DNA of 64,000 nt from Lancefieldella rimae ATCC 49626 (lineage in GTDB: Bacteria; Actinomycetota; Coriobacteriia; Coriobacteriales; Atopobiaceae), in contig NZ_ACFE01000002.1 of NCBI RefSeq assembly GCF_000174015.1, positions 62,001 to 126,000 of the forward strand. Reading direction: 5' to 3'. Position 1 is the first letter of the stretch, and each line of letters opens with the position of its first letter. Positions 43,880-53,347 of the stretch are shown here, one piece after another. A program made the translations under genes and the position numbers. The notes under the pieces are model-generated. The model did no database searches and was not told the DNA's origin. It was given only the letters and a program-made list of their open reading frames with translations.

Positions 43880-44074
43880 ACTGCTTTCCTTTACGGATGG
43901 ACAACTCTCTGATACATACGCGATAAGTATACTTCTTATCTAAAAAATGAAAGCGTACAGTTGCAGGTAATATAAGAAATTGATGAATACTGTACAAGAC
44001 TCGCCCAGTCTCTCTAAGATAAGTATCGTATTTGTTATGGCATCCTTACCGCACAATACAGAGAGGTTCCCTTC

Positions 44075-45067
44075 GTGCCTAAAGAAGAGTTTACTGACAT
44101 ATCCACAGATGAGAGCGGTGCTCGTGAGCTTATCTCCTTTGTTCTCTATCTCTTTGAAGCCAACCGTCCTGTCTCACAAACAACTCTGCAAAGAATTTTT
44201 TGTGCAGAAAAGTCCCACGAAGCTGCTCGAAAAAAATTAGGGCGTTTTTGTGAACGCGCCAAGATGCTCGGAATCACTATCAAAAAAACAGGAAATTTCT
44301 CAACTGGAACCCTCGAAATTGATCCTATTTCTTTTTATTCTCCAACAAACCTTCCTCCCGAAGATACTCTTTTGGGATTTATAAAAGCCTGTGAGGCGCT
44401 TCTCGCCGGCAATACACTCCCCTACGCAGACACGCTTCGGGTAGCACTTGCAAAACTAGACCCTACTTTTGTTGCCTTGGAGATGCCTTTCGACAACAGA
44501 CCCTCGCATCAATCTGAAAAATCGCGAATTTTAGATACTCTGTTTTCTGCTCTCGATAAGACCTGTGCCGTAGAAGCGTGCTACGAAGACGCATCGACCC
44601 ATGAAAAAACGCTCCTACTTGCACCTTATGGCCGTTTTGCAGCATATGGCGGTGAATATTTTGTTGCTGCCCAACTTTCTCAAAATGGCACCTTATCATA
44701 CCCACCAAAGACATACCGAATCGATCGGTTTAAATGGGTACGTCTGCACCCAGAGATTTCATTCGAAATTCCTGCCGGCTTCTCCATTCAAGACTTTTAT
44801 TTCTTCCCCTTTGAATTTGGCTCGCAGGATCCTGTACAACTAACGTTTAAGCTCATGAAAAACACTCCCATCCCCTTACAGCGCCAACTAAAACAGCGCG
44901 CAATTTATGAACCACAAACGGATTGCTGGTCTCTTTCCGTGCGAAATATATCCGAGGCTGTCGTATGGGCAATTGCAAATGACATACTTCCCGTTGCTCC
45001 TCAACCGTTTGTTACCATGTGGAAAGAGTATCTTTTAGGCGGGGTGAACCACTATGCCAACAAATAG
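44075..45067 (+). CDS. WYL-domain regulator (PafB/PafC-like), first of pair
   Basis: A 330-residue protein with an N-terminal helix-turn-helix (about 15-75, RPVSQTTLQRIFCAEKSHEA) and a WYL-like sandwich domain in the middle (about 165-240; LLLAPYGRFAAYGGEYFVAA in place of the W-Y-L core, then TYRIDRFKWV). The C-terminal part resembles the WCX domain. GTG start with an AGAGG site. Its end overlaps the next gene by 14 bases, and the pair matches the PafB-PafC arrangement of actinobacteria, which controls DNA-damage genes. Confidence 0.75.
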   Translation: MPKEEFTDISTDESGARELISFVLYLFEANRPVSQTTLQRIFCAEKSHEAARKKLGRFCERAKMLGITIKKTGNFSTGTLEIDPISFYSPTNLPPEDTLLGFIKACEALLAGNTLPYADTLRVALAKLDPTFVALEMPFDNRPSHQSEKSRILDTLFSALDKTCAVEACYEDASTHEKTLLLAPYGRFAAYGGEYFVAAQLSQNGTLSYPPKTYRIDRFKWVRLHPEISFEIPAGFSIQDFYFFPFEFGSQDPVQLTFKLMKNTPIPLQRQLKQRAIYEPQTDCWSLSVRNISEAVVWAIANDILPVAPQPFVTMWKEYLLGGVNHYANK

Positions 45068-46061
45068 TAACTCCGGACGAGACGGGCAAATAAGCGTTGC
45101 GCGAAAACTCCTTGTTCTTATTGAAGCCCTGAGCGCAGAGGGCGCTTATATCGACAAAAAAGAAGTTGCTCGACGCCTCGGCCTTTCTGATACCGAGGCT
45201 CACCTCCTCTTTTATCTCCTACTTTCAACGGACCGTGGTGAATATCAACCGCTTCCTTTTGTCTCAGATGACTCTCTTTCCTATATAGCGGCGCATACCC
45301 CTCTGAAACCTTCTCTTTTTGATCGCCGACCGGCTCTCACCTATTCTGAAACACTGTCTCTAGCAGTGGTTTTTCGCGCACTTAAAATATCGGCCGATAG
45401 TCCCTTACAAAAGCTTCTCTCTCCGCCCGTCTCCTCACATGTCGTTTCTGAAAAACTCATAGATCGAGTTGTTCAGCCGGAAGTTTCCGACACCGAGCAA
45501 GCACGCCTTTTTATCTGTGCCAAAGCAATCGCGGCGCAGGAAAAGTTGCTTTTCTCTTACCGACACACAAATTCTCTTGATAAGAACAAAGAGCACCCCT
45601 CAGACGAGAGAAGCGTTCTTCCCCTTGAAGTAGTCTGGGATGTCTCCGGCTGGAAACTTGAAGCATTTGATTTAAAGAAGCACGACACGCGAACCTTTTT
45701 TATTCACCGCATGGAAAACCTCAAAGCGGCCTCTTTGGACTTTGAGGAGCTTAAGCAGGCATATCTTCCTGCAGAAACAGCGGATGTTCCTAGGGTCACC
45801 CTCTTTTTTGACGATAAGAAATATCTGTCGCTTTTTGGATGGCATGACCTTCAGATTGTTCAAGACAATACTGATGACGCTCTCTCTAAGCCAATTGATT
45901 CATCTAAACTTATCGTAGCCTCCGTGCCCTTTTTCAAAAACGAATGGCTTCCGCGGCACGTATTGGCCTGTCACGGACATGTATGGACCGATGATCCCGC
46001 CCTCATCAATGACATACAAAACCTTGCTCAAAAACTTCTCCGCAAGTCAGACAATCGTTAA
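45054..46061 (+). CDS. WYL-domain regulator (PafB/PafC-like), second of pair
   Basis: A 335-residue protein with N-terminal helix-turn-helix (about 15-60, EVARRLGLSDTEAHLLFY), a WYL-type domain (about 165-220; LPLEVVWDVSGWKLEAFDLK and RTFFIHRMENL) and a WCX-like C-terminus. It is translated with the first regulator and ends in a four-base convergent overlap with the DinG-like gene. Partner proteins in Mycobacterium (PafB and PafC) act together on the RecA-independent SOS promoters; the same role here is inferred. Confidence 0.75.
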   Translation: MPTNSNSGRDGQISVARKLLVLIEALSAEGAYIDKKEVARRLGLSDTEAHLLFYLLLSTDRGEYQPLPFVSDDSLSYIAAHTPLKPSLFDRRPALTYSETLSLAVVFRALKISADSPLQKLLSPPVSSHVVSEKLIDRVVQPEVSDTEQARLFICAKAIAAQEKLLFSYRHTNSLDKNKEHPSDERSVLPLEVVWDVSGWKLEAFDLKKHDTRTFFIHRMENLKAASLDFEELKQAYLPAETADVPRVTLFFDDKKYLSLFGWHDLQIVQDNTDDALSKPIDSSKLIVASVPFFKNEWLPRHVLACHGHVWTDDPALINDIQNLAQKLLRKSDNR

Positions 46062-49000
46062 GCCCCATGTTCTTCTCGCCAGCGGACAATAAAATTCTTT
46101 ACGTCTTCTCTGCATATAATATCCGCCTGCTTTTTTGGAAGAGAATTTAAGAACTGCTTTCCGTATCGCTTGGACACAACCCGAGAATCCGCAAGAACAA
46201 GTATGCCCTTATCGCTGCCACTGCGGATGAGTCTGCCTGCGGCCTGTTTCGTAGCAATAACGGCTTCCGGCAATGCGTATCTCCACCACGCGCGCTCTTC
46301 TCGCTGTGAGCGCTCTTTGGAAATCGGATCATTTGGGCTTGCAAACGGAAGCCGAGGAATAACTACACAACGCAGCGTATCTCCTGCGGCATCAAATCCC
46401 TCCCAAAACGATTTAAGCGCAAAAAGCGAACATGCCTCGTCCGCAACAAAGCGATCACGAAGACGTCGTGCGGATCCGCTTCGTTCTTGACATTCAAGCA
46501 ATAAACCTCGCTCTGCAAGACGGGGCTTGAGCCTCTCGTAGAGCTGCTCCATATCTCGACGATTTGTGAACAGCGTTAGAACGGAGCCTCCCATACCAAC
46601 ATGAATATCATAGAGAGCGTCTTCGAGAACTTGCAGATATCTGGCATCGTTTGGCTCGGGGATGTCTTTTGGAACAACAACTGCCATATTCTCATCAAAA
46701 TCAAAACTTGAATCAAGTTCTCTGCTTTGGTGTGAAAAATCTCCTTTACTTAACCCGATTGCCGCATCAAAGTGATCAAAGTTATGCGAAACCGCCATGG
46801 TTGCCGAGGTAAAGACAACCGAGTGCATCTCGGGAAGCCATTTTTGTGCAAGCTCCTCTCCAATATCGAGCTTCTCGGCACAAAGCATTTCTTGTCCCCT
46901 ATTGGATTTTGATCGAGAGAGCTGTGCGGAATATACGTAGCTTGTATCTTTTCCCGCGCATATCAGCTGTAGGCCAAAGAAAAACTCTGACAAAAACGAC
47001 GTTGATTCCTTAAGGTTTGCCGCCAGTTTGGCATCTACCGGACTCAAGGCAGCTCCTGCTTCATCAAAGGCTTTAATGGCGGGCTCCAAAGTCTCAATAC
47101 AACGTGCTCCCGCATCTGCCACTTCTTTCCACTCTTCGGTCTCTCGTATTTCTCCGTCAATCCAAAGCGACACATTGCTGTATCCGCCGTCGCCTTTTGC
47201 AAGCGGCAGGAGTGCATGTACGCATGAAAAGAACCCGGACGAGGCAACCATCGCGCGAGCCGTTGAGTATGCGGCCTTCACGATCATGCGCTCGAGAAGA
47301 GATGCTCCTTCAAGCTTTGCGGAAGCCGCGATGATTGATGAAAGGGTGCCACTTTTTTGCGTGCCTAAAAACTCAAAACCCGCGCCGATCTTGTCGCCCT
47401 GTAATTCAATTGCCCACTGTCGGCGTGCCTCAGCTTCAAAGCCATGGGCTTCGTCAATCACCCAATGCCTGATAGGAGGAAGTATCCTGCCATCAACGGA
47501 AACGTTTCTAAGGAGGAGCGAGTGATTAGTTACCACGACATCAGATTCAGCGGCCCGCCGACGCGCACCATGTATAAGACACTCATGCGGAAAATAAGGA
47601 CATTGGTTGCGCAAGCACTCGCGAGAAGTCGTCGTAAGGAGCTTACGGGGCACATAGCGCCACCTGATACCAAGCGCATCCAAATCACCGTCAATCGACT
47701 GGCATGAAAACGCATACGAGACGGCAAGCGCAGTGAGCATGTCAGCCGCAATGGAAGCCTGCGATCGACTCTCATGCTTATACAGACCAAGCGGCAGCTC
47801 TTCCTCCACTGCCCTGTCCATCCTGTGAAGACACGGATAGTGATCGTAGCCTTTAAGACTACAAAACGTTACGCCGCCGGGAATCACCCGATTAAGGGCC
47901 GGAAGCTCATGAGACACAAGCTGATCGGTAAGGGCATTTGTCTTGGTAGCAATACCAACGGTAACGTTGTTTGCTTTTGCGAACAAAACCTCCGGCAACA
48001 AATACGCAATCGATTTACCTACACCGGTGCCTGCCTCAATTGCTCTATGTGATGATGTGGCGAGCGCTTTTCTCACTTCAAGCGACATTTCACATTGCTC
48101 CGGTCGCACCTCATATGCATCATACATACGAGAAATAAGGCCCTGCGGAGCAAATGCCTGTTTTATTTCAGATGCCGAAGGAACCTTGGGCGGCGGATCC
48201 TGATCTCTTGCGTCAGCGCGGACCTTTCCTTTTTTGCTGGCGACAAGTACGCTGCGTATATCTCTCATTGAAAATGGTCGTGGTGATGTTCTTGTCGTCC
48301 CTGCCGCAAGAGCAGCCGCGACACCAGTGGTTATTTCATTTGATTGTGGACCAAGGGGAGCCCCCGTCCCTTTCGCCGCTTCTTGCTTCATGGCGGCAAT
48401 GTGGGCAAAAATTGGTCGTATTGTCCACTCAACATCCTCGTGCATTTCTGCAAACATATCGAGAAGACCACGGGGGAGATCCAGTAATCCCAAAAGTATA
48501 ATGCGCCACATCCCTACAAGCGCGTCAACGTCGTCGCTTGCACGATGCGTTACCCGAAGCGCTCCAAAGGCCTCAGCCATACGTGAAAGCTTATGAGAAG
48601 ACAGTCGCGGAAGTGCAATGCGTGAAAGAGAAAGCGTATCAATCCACGTGTTGGAAACTTCGTGCCCCCCGGGAACTCTTTCTATAAAAGTTCGGTCAAA
48701 AACGGCGTTATGTGCAAGAACAGGGAGACCTCCGACAAAATCTGCAAGTGCACTTACGGCCTCTTTAGCGCGCGGAGCTCCCGCGACGTCTTCATCGGTG
48801 ATGTGAGTAAGCGCCACTATTTCCGGCGGAATAGGTTTTCGAGGGTCTACAAATGTTTCAAAGCGCTCGACAATCTCTCTGCCGGAAATTTTTGCCGCAG
48901 ATATTTCTATCAAACCACACGTCTTAAAAGAAAGGCCGGTTGTTTCGGTGTCGAGAACAACAATGTCTTCTTCAAGAAGATCAAACTCTGTCGTTTTGGC

Positions 49001-49153
49001 ACGCTCGGCAAGCGTAAGATACGACGCTCGAATGTTTTCGGGAGTGTCGGGAAGAAGAAGATCTTGAAGCTTCCGTTGTGTGTCATCTCGCTGCGTGAGA
49101 GCTTCAGACTCAAAGCTCTTCTCGCCGGAAAGATTTGTATCCGCTGTCTGCAT
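46058..49153 (-). CDS. DinG-like DEDDh exonuclease-helicase
   Basis: A 1031-residue protein. The N-terminal DEDDh exonuclease (about 60-215) has VLDTETTGLSFKTCGLIEIS, VLAHNAVFDRTF and HRASDDVDALVG. The C-terminal XPD/DinG-type helicase (about 330-1020) has EAGTGVGKSIAYLLP (Walker A), VIDEAHGFE (DEAH) and AAGRLIRSGSDKGILVLADS (motif VI). Cys residues in RECLRNQCPYFPHECLIHGA suggest the iron-sulphur cluster of this family. It would unwind and trim damaged or stalled DNA. It sits convergent to the WYL pair and just ahead of ddl. Confidence 0.94.
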   Translation of the reverse strand: MQTADTNLSGEKSFESEALTQRDDTQRKLQDLLLPDTPENIRASYLTLAERAKTTEFDLLEEDIVVLDTETTGLSFKTCGLIEISAAKISGREIVERFETFVDPRKPIPPEIVALTHITDEDVAGAPRAKEAVSALADFVGGLPVLAHNAVFDRTFIERVPGGHEVSNTWIDTLSLSRIALPRLSSHKLSRMAEAFGALRVTHRASDDVDALVGMWRIILLGLLDLPRGLLDMFAEMHEDVEWTIRPIFAHIAAMKQEAAKGTGAPLGPQSNEITTGVAAALAAGTTRTSPRPFSMRDIRSVLVASKKGKVRADARDQDPPPKVPSASEIKQAFAPQGLISRMYDAYEVRPEQCEMSLEVRKALATSSHRAIEAGTGVGKSIAYLLPEVLFAKANNVTVGIATKTNALTDQLVSHELPALNRVIPGGVTFCSLKGYDHYPCLHRMDRAVEEELPLGLYKHESRSQASIAADMLTALAVSYAFSCQSIDGDLDALGIRWRYVPRKLLTTTSRECLRNQCPYFPHECLIHGARRRAAESDVVVTNHSLLLRNVSVDGRILPPIRHWVIDEAHGFEAEARRQWAIELQGDKIGAGFEFLGTQKSGTLSSIIAASAKLEGASLLERMIVKAAYSTARAMVASSGFFSCVHALLPLAKGDGGYSNVSLWIDGEIRETEEWKEVADAGARCIETLEPAIKAFDEAGAALSPVDAKLAANLKESTSFLSEFFFGLQLICAGKDTSYVYSAQLSRSKSNRGQEMLCAEKLDIGEELAQKWLPEMHSVVFTSATMAVSHNFDHFDAAIGLSKGDFSHQSRELDSSFDFDENMAVVVPKDIPEPNDARYLQVLEDALYDIHVGMGGSVLTLFTNRRDMEQLYERLKPRLAERGLLLECQERSGSARRLRDRFVADEACSLFALKSFWEGFDAAGDTLRCVVIPRLPFASPNDPISKERSQREERAWWRYALPEAVIATKQAAGRLIRSGSDKGILVLADSRVVSKRYGKQFLNSLPKKQADIICREDVKNFIVRWREEHGA

Positions 49154-49158
49154 ATGCC

Positions 49159-50133
49159 TTATTGTGCTTGGGTTTTACCGTGTTCTTCAAGAGCATACTC
49201 AATGAAGCGCGTGCAGAGCTCAGAAAACGGAATACCGTCCGTGCGTGCTGAATCAGGAATAAGCGAGCGTTCCGTCATTCCGGGAATCATGTTTGTCTCA
49301 AGAATAACCGGGGTTCCGTCGGCTTTTACAATAAAGTCACTGCGAGAAACGCCTCTGCAACCCAAGGCCTTATGAGCGCATATAGCAAGCTCTTGAGCAC
49401 GCGCATACACATCGGGCGCAAGCCTGGCGGGAGTAATGTGATGGAGCGATGCGGGCTCTGCCTTCACCTCAATGCTATAGAACTCATCTTCAAAAACAAT
49501 CTCGACAATCGGGAGTGCCGTGGGATGGTCGTTTCCGATAACGGGAACCGTAATTTCAGTGCCCACCACACACTCTTCAATCAAAACTCTGTCGCCCTGA
49601 GCTCCCGCGTCTTCAATTGCTTGGAGAAGCTGATCTTTGTTCGTAACTCGCGTAACACCAAAACTTGATCCATTCGCTGCCGGTTTAACAAAAATGGGAA
49701 GCCCTAAATCTGTAACAACCTGCTCGATTTCCTCGTCGGTAAATTTCGTGCCGGCGCTGACATCGATACCTTTGGGCACGGGGATGCCGGCTTGCTTGTA
49801 CATAAGCTTCGATACTTCTTTTTCGGTTCCCATGGCTGAGGCGAGCACCCCGGAGAAGGTGTAGGGAATATGGAGAATTTCAAGTAAGCCTTGAATGCAG
49901 CCGTCCTCCCCATAGTGTCCGTGCATCGCGACAAACGCCACGTCATATGAGCTCTTCACAAGCTTTTCTATGGCACCGGGAAGTGCAATATCAAGCAGCT
50001 CAACCTTTTCAAAACCTGCCTGTTTAAGGGCCTTTTTGACTTCTTCTCCCGATTGCAGAGAAATTTCATGTTCGTCAGACCAACCTCCGGCCAAAACAAT
50101 GACTGAAAGCTTTTTTAATTCATCGCGCGTCAT
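49159..50133 (-). CDS. ddl: D-alanine-D-alanine ligase
   Basis: About 324 residues from MTRDELKKLSVIVLAGG. It makes the D-Ala-D-Ala end of the peptidoglycan stem. The ATP-grasp fold is clear: AGGWSDEHEISLQSGEEV, MHGHYGEDGCIQGLLEIL, VKPAANGSSFGVTRV and ETNMIPGMTERSLIP. AAGGAGCGTAC precedes the ATG at 50133; the longer frame to 50208 lacks homology and crosses the divergent promoter of rlmN. It ends six bases from the DinG-like gene. Confidence 0.96.
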   Translation of the reverse strand: MTRDELKKLSVIVLAGGWSDEHEISLQSGEEVKKALKQAGFEKVELLDIALPGAIEKLVKSSYDVAFVAMHGHYGEDGCIQGLLEILHIPYTFSGVLASAMGTEKEVSKLMYKQAGIPVPKGIDVSAGTKFTDEEIEQVVTDLGLPIFVKPAANGSSFGVTRVTNKDQLLQAIEDAGAQGDRVLIEECVVGTEITVPVIGNDHPTALPIVEIVFEDEFYSIEVKAEPASLHHITPARLAPDVYARAQELAICAHKALGCRGVSRSDFIVKADGTPVILETNMIPGMTERSLIPDSARTDGIPFSELCTRFIEYALEEHGKTQAQ

Positions 50134-50233
50134 GTACGCTCCTTCAAAGTCAGCTGCTAAAATACACCCAATAAAGATTTCTCTTATAAGAGGATACCGC
50201 GAGAACACAATAAGATTACGGACAAGGATAAAA

Positions 50234-51319
50234 ATGCAGTCAGATACTACCCCAAGCGATGCTTATTCCCCCCAAAAACCCTCCCCTTCGATTAAGCGTG
50301 GTCTAAAGACACTTTCCCATGCAGAAATCGTTGAACTTGTAGAGAATCTCGGACAACCAAAATTTCGCGCAAAGCAATTGGAAGATTGGATGTGGTCTAA
50401 GGGTGCAACTTCGTTTGATCAGATGAGCAACCTTCCAAAGTCACTTCGGGCGGGGCTTGCAAAGACAGTCTCTTTTCAAAGCATCACTCAGGTGACCCGT
50501 CAACTCTCCCAAGATGGCAGCCGTAAATATCTCCTCCAATATCCTGATAACGTATGCGTCGAATGTGTTGGCATGCCTACGGGAAATAAGCTCGCCGTTT
50601 GTGCTTCAACACAGGCAGGATGCGCTATGGGATGCGCTTTTTGTGCCACTGGAGCAGCCGGACTCACGCGGTCTCTCTCGGCATCTGAAATCTACGACCA
50701 GGTTCTTCACATCCGGAATGACTTTGAAATGCGTGTTTCAAGCGTTGTCTTTATGGGACAGGGAGAGCCCTTCATGAACTACGACAATGCTCTTGAAGCG
50801 CTGAGGCTTCTCAATTCCCCTCACGGTCTTGGCATTGGCGCACGTCATCTTACGATTTCTACCTGCGGTGTTATTCCAATGATTAAGCGCTTTGCAAACG
50901 AGCCGGAGCAGTTTACTTTGGCGGTCTCTCTCCACTCTGCCGTTCAAAAAACTCGTGACATACTTATGCCTGGAGTCCGAAAATACTCTCTTCTCCATCT
51001 GTATGACATCATGGGAGAGTATGTCGAGAAGACCGGACGGCGTCCCACCTATGAATATGCCCTTATTGGTGGCATAAACGACTCTGAAAACGAGCTTGGA
51101 GCCCTTCGTGATTTCTGCCGTGGAACCCTTGCACATGTTAATCTCATTCAATTAAACGAGATTCCAGGGTCTAAATTTCATCCTTCAACCCCAGCTCGCG
51201 CACAACAATTTGTCACGAAGCTGGGGGAAGTTGGCGTTGAGGCTACTATAAGAATTTCTCGCGGGGCGGACATTGATGCTGCCTGCGGACAGCTCAGTCA
51301 AAAACTTCGTCAGCTCTAA
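50234..51319 (+). CDS. rlmN: 23S rRNA/tRNA (adenine-C2) methyltransferase
   Basis: A 361-residue radical-SAM enzyme that methylates A2503 of 23S rRNA. CAMGCAFC is the three-cysteine cluster motif, preceded by EVCVECVG-like strand and followed by GLTRSLSASEIYDQV; VFMGQGEPFMNYDNAL, ISTCGVIPMI and SLHSAVQKTRD are family blocks. The final cysteine (AACGQL) is the methyl-accepting residue. Start ATG 50234 has AAGGA upstream; the long frame from 49970 is not supported because it runs through ddl. Confidence 0.97.
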   Translation: MQSDTTPSDAYSPQKPSPSIKRGLKTLSHAEIVELVENLGQPKFRAKQLEDWMWSKGATSFDQMSNLPKSLRAGLAKTVSFQSITQVTRQLSQDGSRKYLLQYPDNVCVECVGMPTGNKLAVCASTQAGCAMGCAFCATGAAGLTRSLSASEIYDQVLHIRNDFEMRVSSVVFMGQGEPFMNYDNALEALRLLNSPHGLGIGARHLTISTCGVIPMIKRFANEPEQFTLAVSLHSAVQKTRDILMPGVRKYSLLHLYDIMGEYVEKTGRRPTYEYALIGGINDSENELGALRDFCRGTLAHVNLIQLNEIPGSKFHPSTPARAQQFVTKLGEVGVEATIRISRGADIDAACGQLSQKLRQL

Positions 51320-51327
51320 GACAGTCG

Positions 51328-51361
51328 CTTGGATATTAGAACTTTTGTTCTAATATCCAAG
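51328..51361. terminator. Terminator of rlmN overlapping the end of the small membrane gene
   Basis: CTTGGATATTAGAAC and GTTCTAATATCCAAG form a perfect 15-base stem with a TTTT loop. The TAG of the minus-strand gene lies inside the stem. Confidence 0.75.
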
Positions 51362-51592
51362 CTCAGACCATTGATGGTCTATATCCTTTCTGTGCTCATC
51401 AAGGTTTATCGAATGATCCTCAATACCGGATGAATCTAAAGCAGAAAGAACTCTTTTTGTTGAAGAGATGGTCTTTTTCCCCGCTGTAAGCACTTTTCTT
51501 CGAGCGTCTTTTGTAAGAAGACAATAGGTTGTGGCAATTGTGGCTCCCGCAAAAATACCAGATACAAAAAGCAGCCGAGGTCTAATCCCCAC
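51350..51592 (-). CDS. Small membrane protein near parB
   Basis: About 81 residues beginning GTG-coded MGIRPRLLFVSGIF: one membrane span (about 8-28, FVSGIFAGATIATTYCLLT), then a basic segment and an acidic tail (INLDEHRKDIDHQWSELGY). It resembles YtxH-like small proteins in layout. AAGGAG sits nine bases before the GTG; an ATG three codons earlier is too close to that site. Overlaps the end of parB by about ten bases. Confidence 0.55.
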   Translation of the reverse strand: MGIRPRLLFVSGIFAGATIATTYCLLTKDARRKVLTAGKKTISSTKRVLSALDSSGIEDHSINLDEHRKDIDHQWSELGY

Positions 51593-52451
51593 GAAGACCA
51601 TCTCCTTGAGTAAGAAGGCCAACAAGTCTTGCCAGTTCTTCATCGTCCGAAAATTCTATTTCAATCTTATTCTTCCCGCGAATATTTCGAACCTTCACTG
51701 TTGTGTCAAGTGCAAGACGTAGTTGTCGAGCAGCTCTCTTATACGTTTGAGGTAATGGTTGACGCTGAACCTTTACGTTCTCTCTGCCAGAAAAAAGTGG
51801 TGCAAGGTTTTCTGTCTGTCTCACCGACAAATTTTCTTCTATTACCTTCTGAGCAAGCTTTAAGCGTCCTTCTTCGCCGGCAACCGCTAAAATTGCACGA
51901 GCATGCCCCGCCGAGAGCTGTCCCAAAGCCATATACTCCTGAATTTCTTTTGGAAGATCTAATAAACGCAAGGTATTTGTAATGGCTGAGCGAGACTTTG
52001 AAATAATCTTTGAGAGCTGTTCTTGAGTAAGGCCATCTTTTTTTATAAGTTCCTGATATCCTCGTGCTTCTTCAATAGGACTCAAATTTGATCTCTGAAG
52101 GTTTTCAATAAGAGCCAGCTTAAATACTTCTTCATCAGATATGTCCCTGATAATGACGGGGACGTCCTTCAAACCAGCTTTTTTAGCCGCTTGATAGCGT
52201 CTTTCTCCGGCAACTATTTCAAATCCTGAACCTTTTTTCCTAACAAGTAACGGTTGTAATACACCGTTTTGTTTTATGGAATCCGCAAGCTCTTCAAGTT
52301 CTGTCTCGTCAAATTGCTTACGCGGTTGATCTTTATTTGGTTTTAGCTTTGAAACCGCAAGCACTGTCGTTTCTTTTGGCCTTCCTGTCTCTGCATTAGC
52401 TTCGTTAATTAATGATGAGAGACCTTTACCTAACCCTGATTTTTTAGCCAC
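51582..52451 (-). CDS. parB: Chromosome partitioning protein ParB
   Basis: A 289-residue CTPase that binds parS and spreads along DNA. The CTP-binding N-terminal domain has IKQNGVLQPLLVR and GERRYQAAKKAG; the middle helix-turn-helix KDGLTQEQLSKIISKSRSAI recognises parS; the C-terminal part is the dimerisation domain. The short N-terminus (AKKSGLGKGLSSLINEANAE) has the region that contacts ParA. It overlaps parA by eight bases. Confidence 0.97.
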   Translation of the reverse strand: MAKKSGLGKGLSSLINEANAETGRPKETTVLAVSKLKPNKDQPRKQFDETELEELADSIKQNGVLQPLLVRKKGSGFEIVAGERRYQAAKKAGLKDVPVIIRDISDEEVFKLALIENLQRSNLSPIEEARGYQELIKKDGLTQEQLSKIISKSRSAITNTLRLLDLPKEIQEYMALGQLSAGHARAILAVAGEEGRLKLAQKVIEENLSVRQTENLAPLFSGRENVKVQRQPLPQTYKRAARQLRLALDTTVKVRNIRGKNKIEIEFSDDEELARLVGLLTQGDGLRGD

Positions 52452-53241
52452 GACGAATCACTTCCTTTGCAAGCTTCACGTATGCAAGAGAGCCTTTACT
52501 AATACGAGCGTACATACTTATTGGTAGTCCATGACTTGGAGCTTCCGCTATTTTAATGTTTCGGGGAATAAGAGTTTTAAACATCTTGTTGCCAAAGTAG
52601 TTTGAAACTTCTTCAACTACTTGCTTTGAAAGAGTGGTACGGCTGTCAAACATGGTCATTACCACGCCGAACACTTCAAGATCCGGGTTAAGATTACTTT
52701 GAACCATGGCCATAGATTCAAGAAGTTTTGAAACTCCTTCAAGGGCATAATATTCACACTGAATTGGAACAAGAAGACTATCGGCTGCGACAAAAGCGTT
52801 TATAGTAAGAAGACCAAGCGACGGGGGACAGTCAATAAATACATAATCAAACTCGTCTTTTACCTCTTCAATTGCTTTCTTTAATACATACTCTCGATTT
52901 TCCTTATTTACAAGTTCAATTTCAGCACCGGCAAGTTGTATGGTTGCGGGAACAACAAAAACACGTTCTTCTGGAGTTGGAAGAATGAGGTCTTTAATGG
53001 AATATTCGTTGAGAATCACATCGTAAATATCATGTTCAAGCTCTTCTTTTTCTATTCCATACCCACTTGTAGCGTTTCCTTGGGGATCAAAATCAATAAG
53101 AAGTACTTTCTTCTTTGTCTCTCCAAGGGCAGCGGTTAAGTTGACAGCTGTCGTTGACTTTCCAACTCCGCCTTTTTGGTTAATAATCGCAATAACCTTA
53201 CAATCCTTCTCGGGATATGCACGCTTTTGGTCTTTATAGTC
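52444..53241 (-). CDS. parA: Chromosome partitioning ATPase ParA/Soj
   Basis: About 265 residues from MDYKDQKRAYPEKDC. The deviant Walker A KGGVGKSTTAVNL (about 24-36) and YVFIDCPPSLGLLTINA are intact; DPQGNATSGYG is also typical. It segregates origins with ParB. GGAGGAA is two bases before the ATG at 53241; an ATG eight codons upstream is less likely. Confidence 0.96.
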   Translation of the reverse strand, partial: DYKDQKRAYPEKDCKVIAIINQKGGVGKSTTAVNLTAALGETKKKVLLIDFDPQGNATSGYGIEKEELEHDIYDVILNEYSIKDLILPTPEERVFVVPATIQLAGAEIELVNKENREYVLKKAIEEVKDEFDYVFIDCPPSLGLLTINAFVAADSLLVPIQCEYYALEGVSKLLESMAMVQSNLNPDLEVFGVVMTMFDSRTTLSKQVVEEVSNYFGNKMFKTLIPRNIKIAEAPSHGLPISMYARISKGSLAYVKLAKEVIRRG

Positions 53242-53294
53242 CATATTTCCTCCGAATTGACCCAAAACGTTACCGACATAATAATCTTGCCGAA

Positions 53295-53310
53295 TGTTTC
53301 ACGTGAAACA
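53295..53310. promoter_or_regulatory. parS site 1
   Basis: TGTTTCACGTGAAACA, the exact bacterial parS consensus, between rsmG and parA. It is the centre of a 28-base perfect palindrome (53289-53316). Confidence 0.97.
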
Positions 53311-53347
53311 TTCGGCATTTCTTTACGCAACAATCGTACACTAATTG

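Noticed and set aside
49970-50233. Upstream 88 codons of the rlmN frame
   Set aside because: They run antisense through the start of ddl; rlmN homologues start near 50234.
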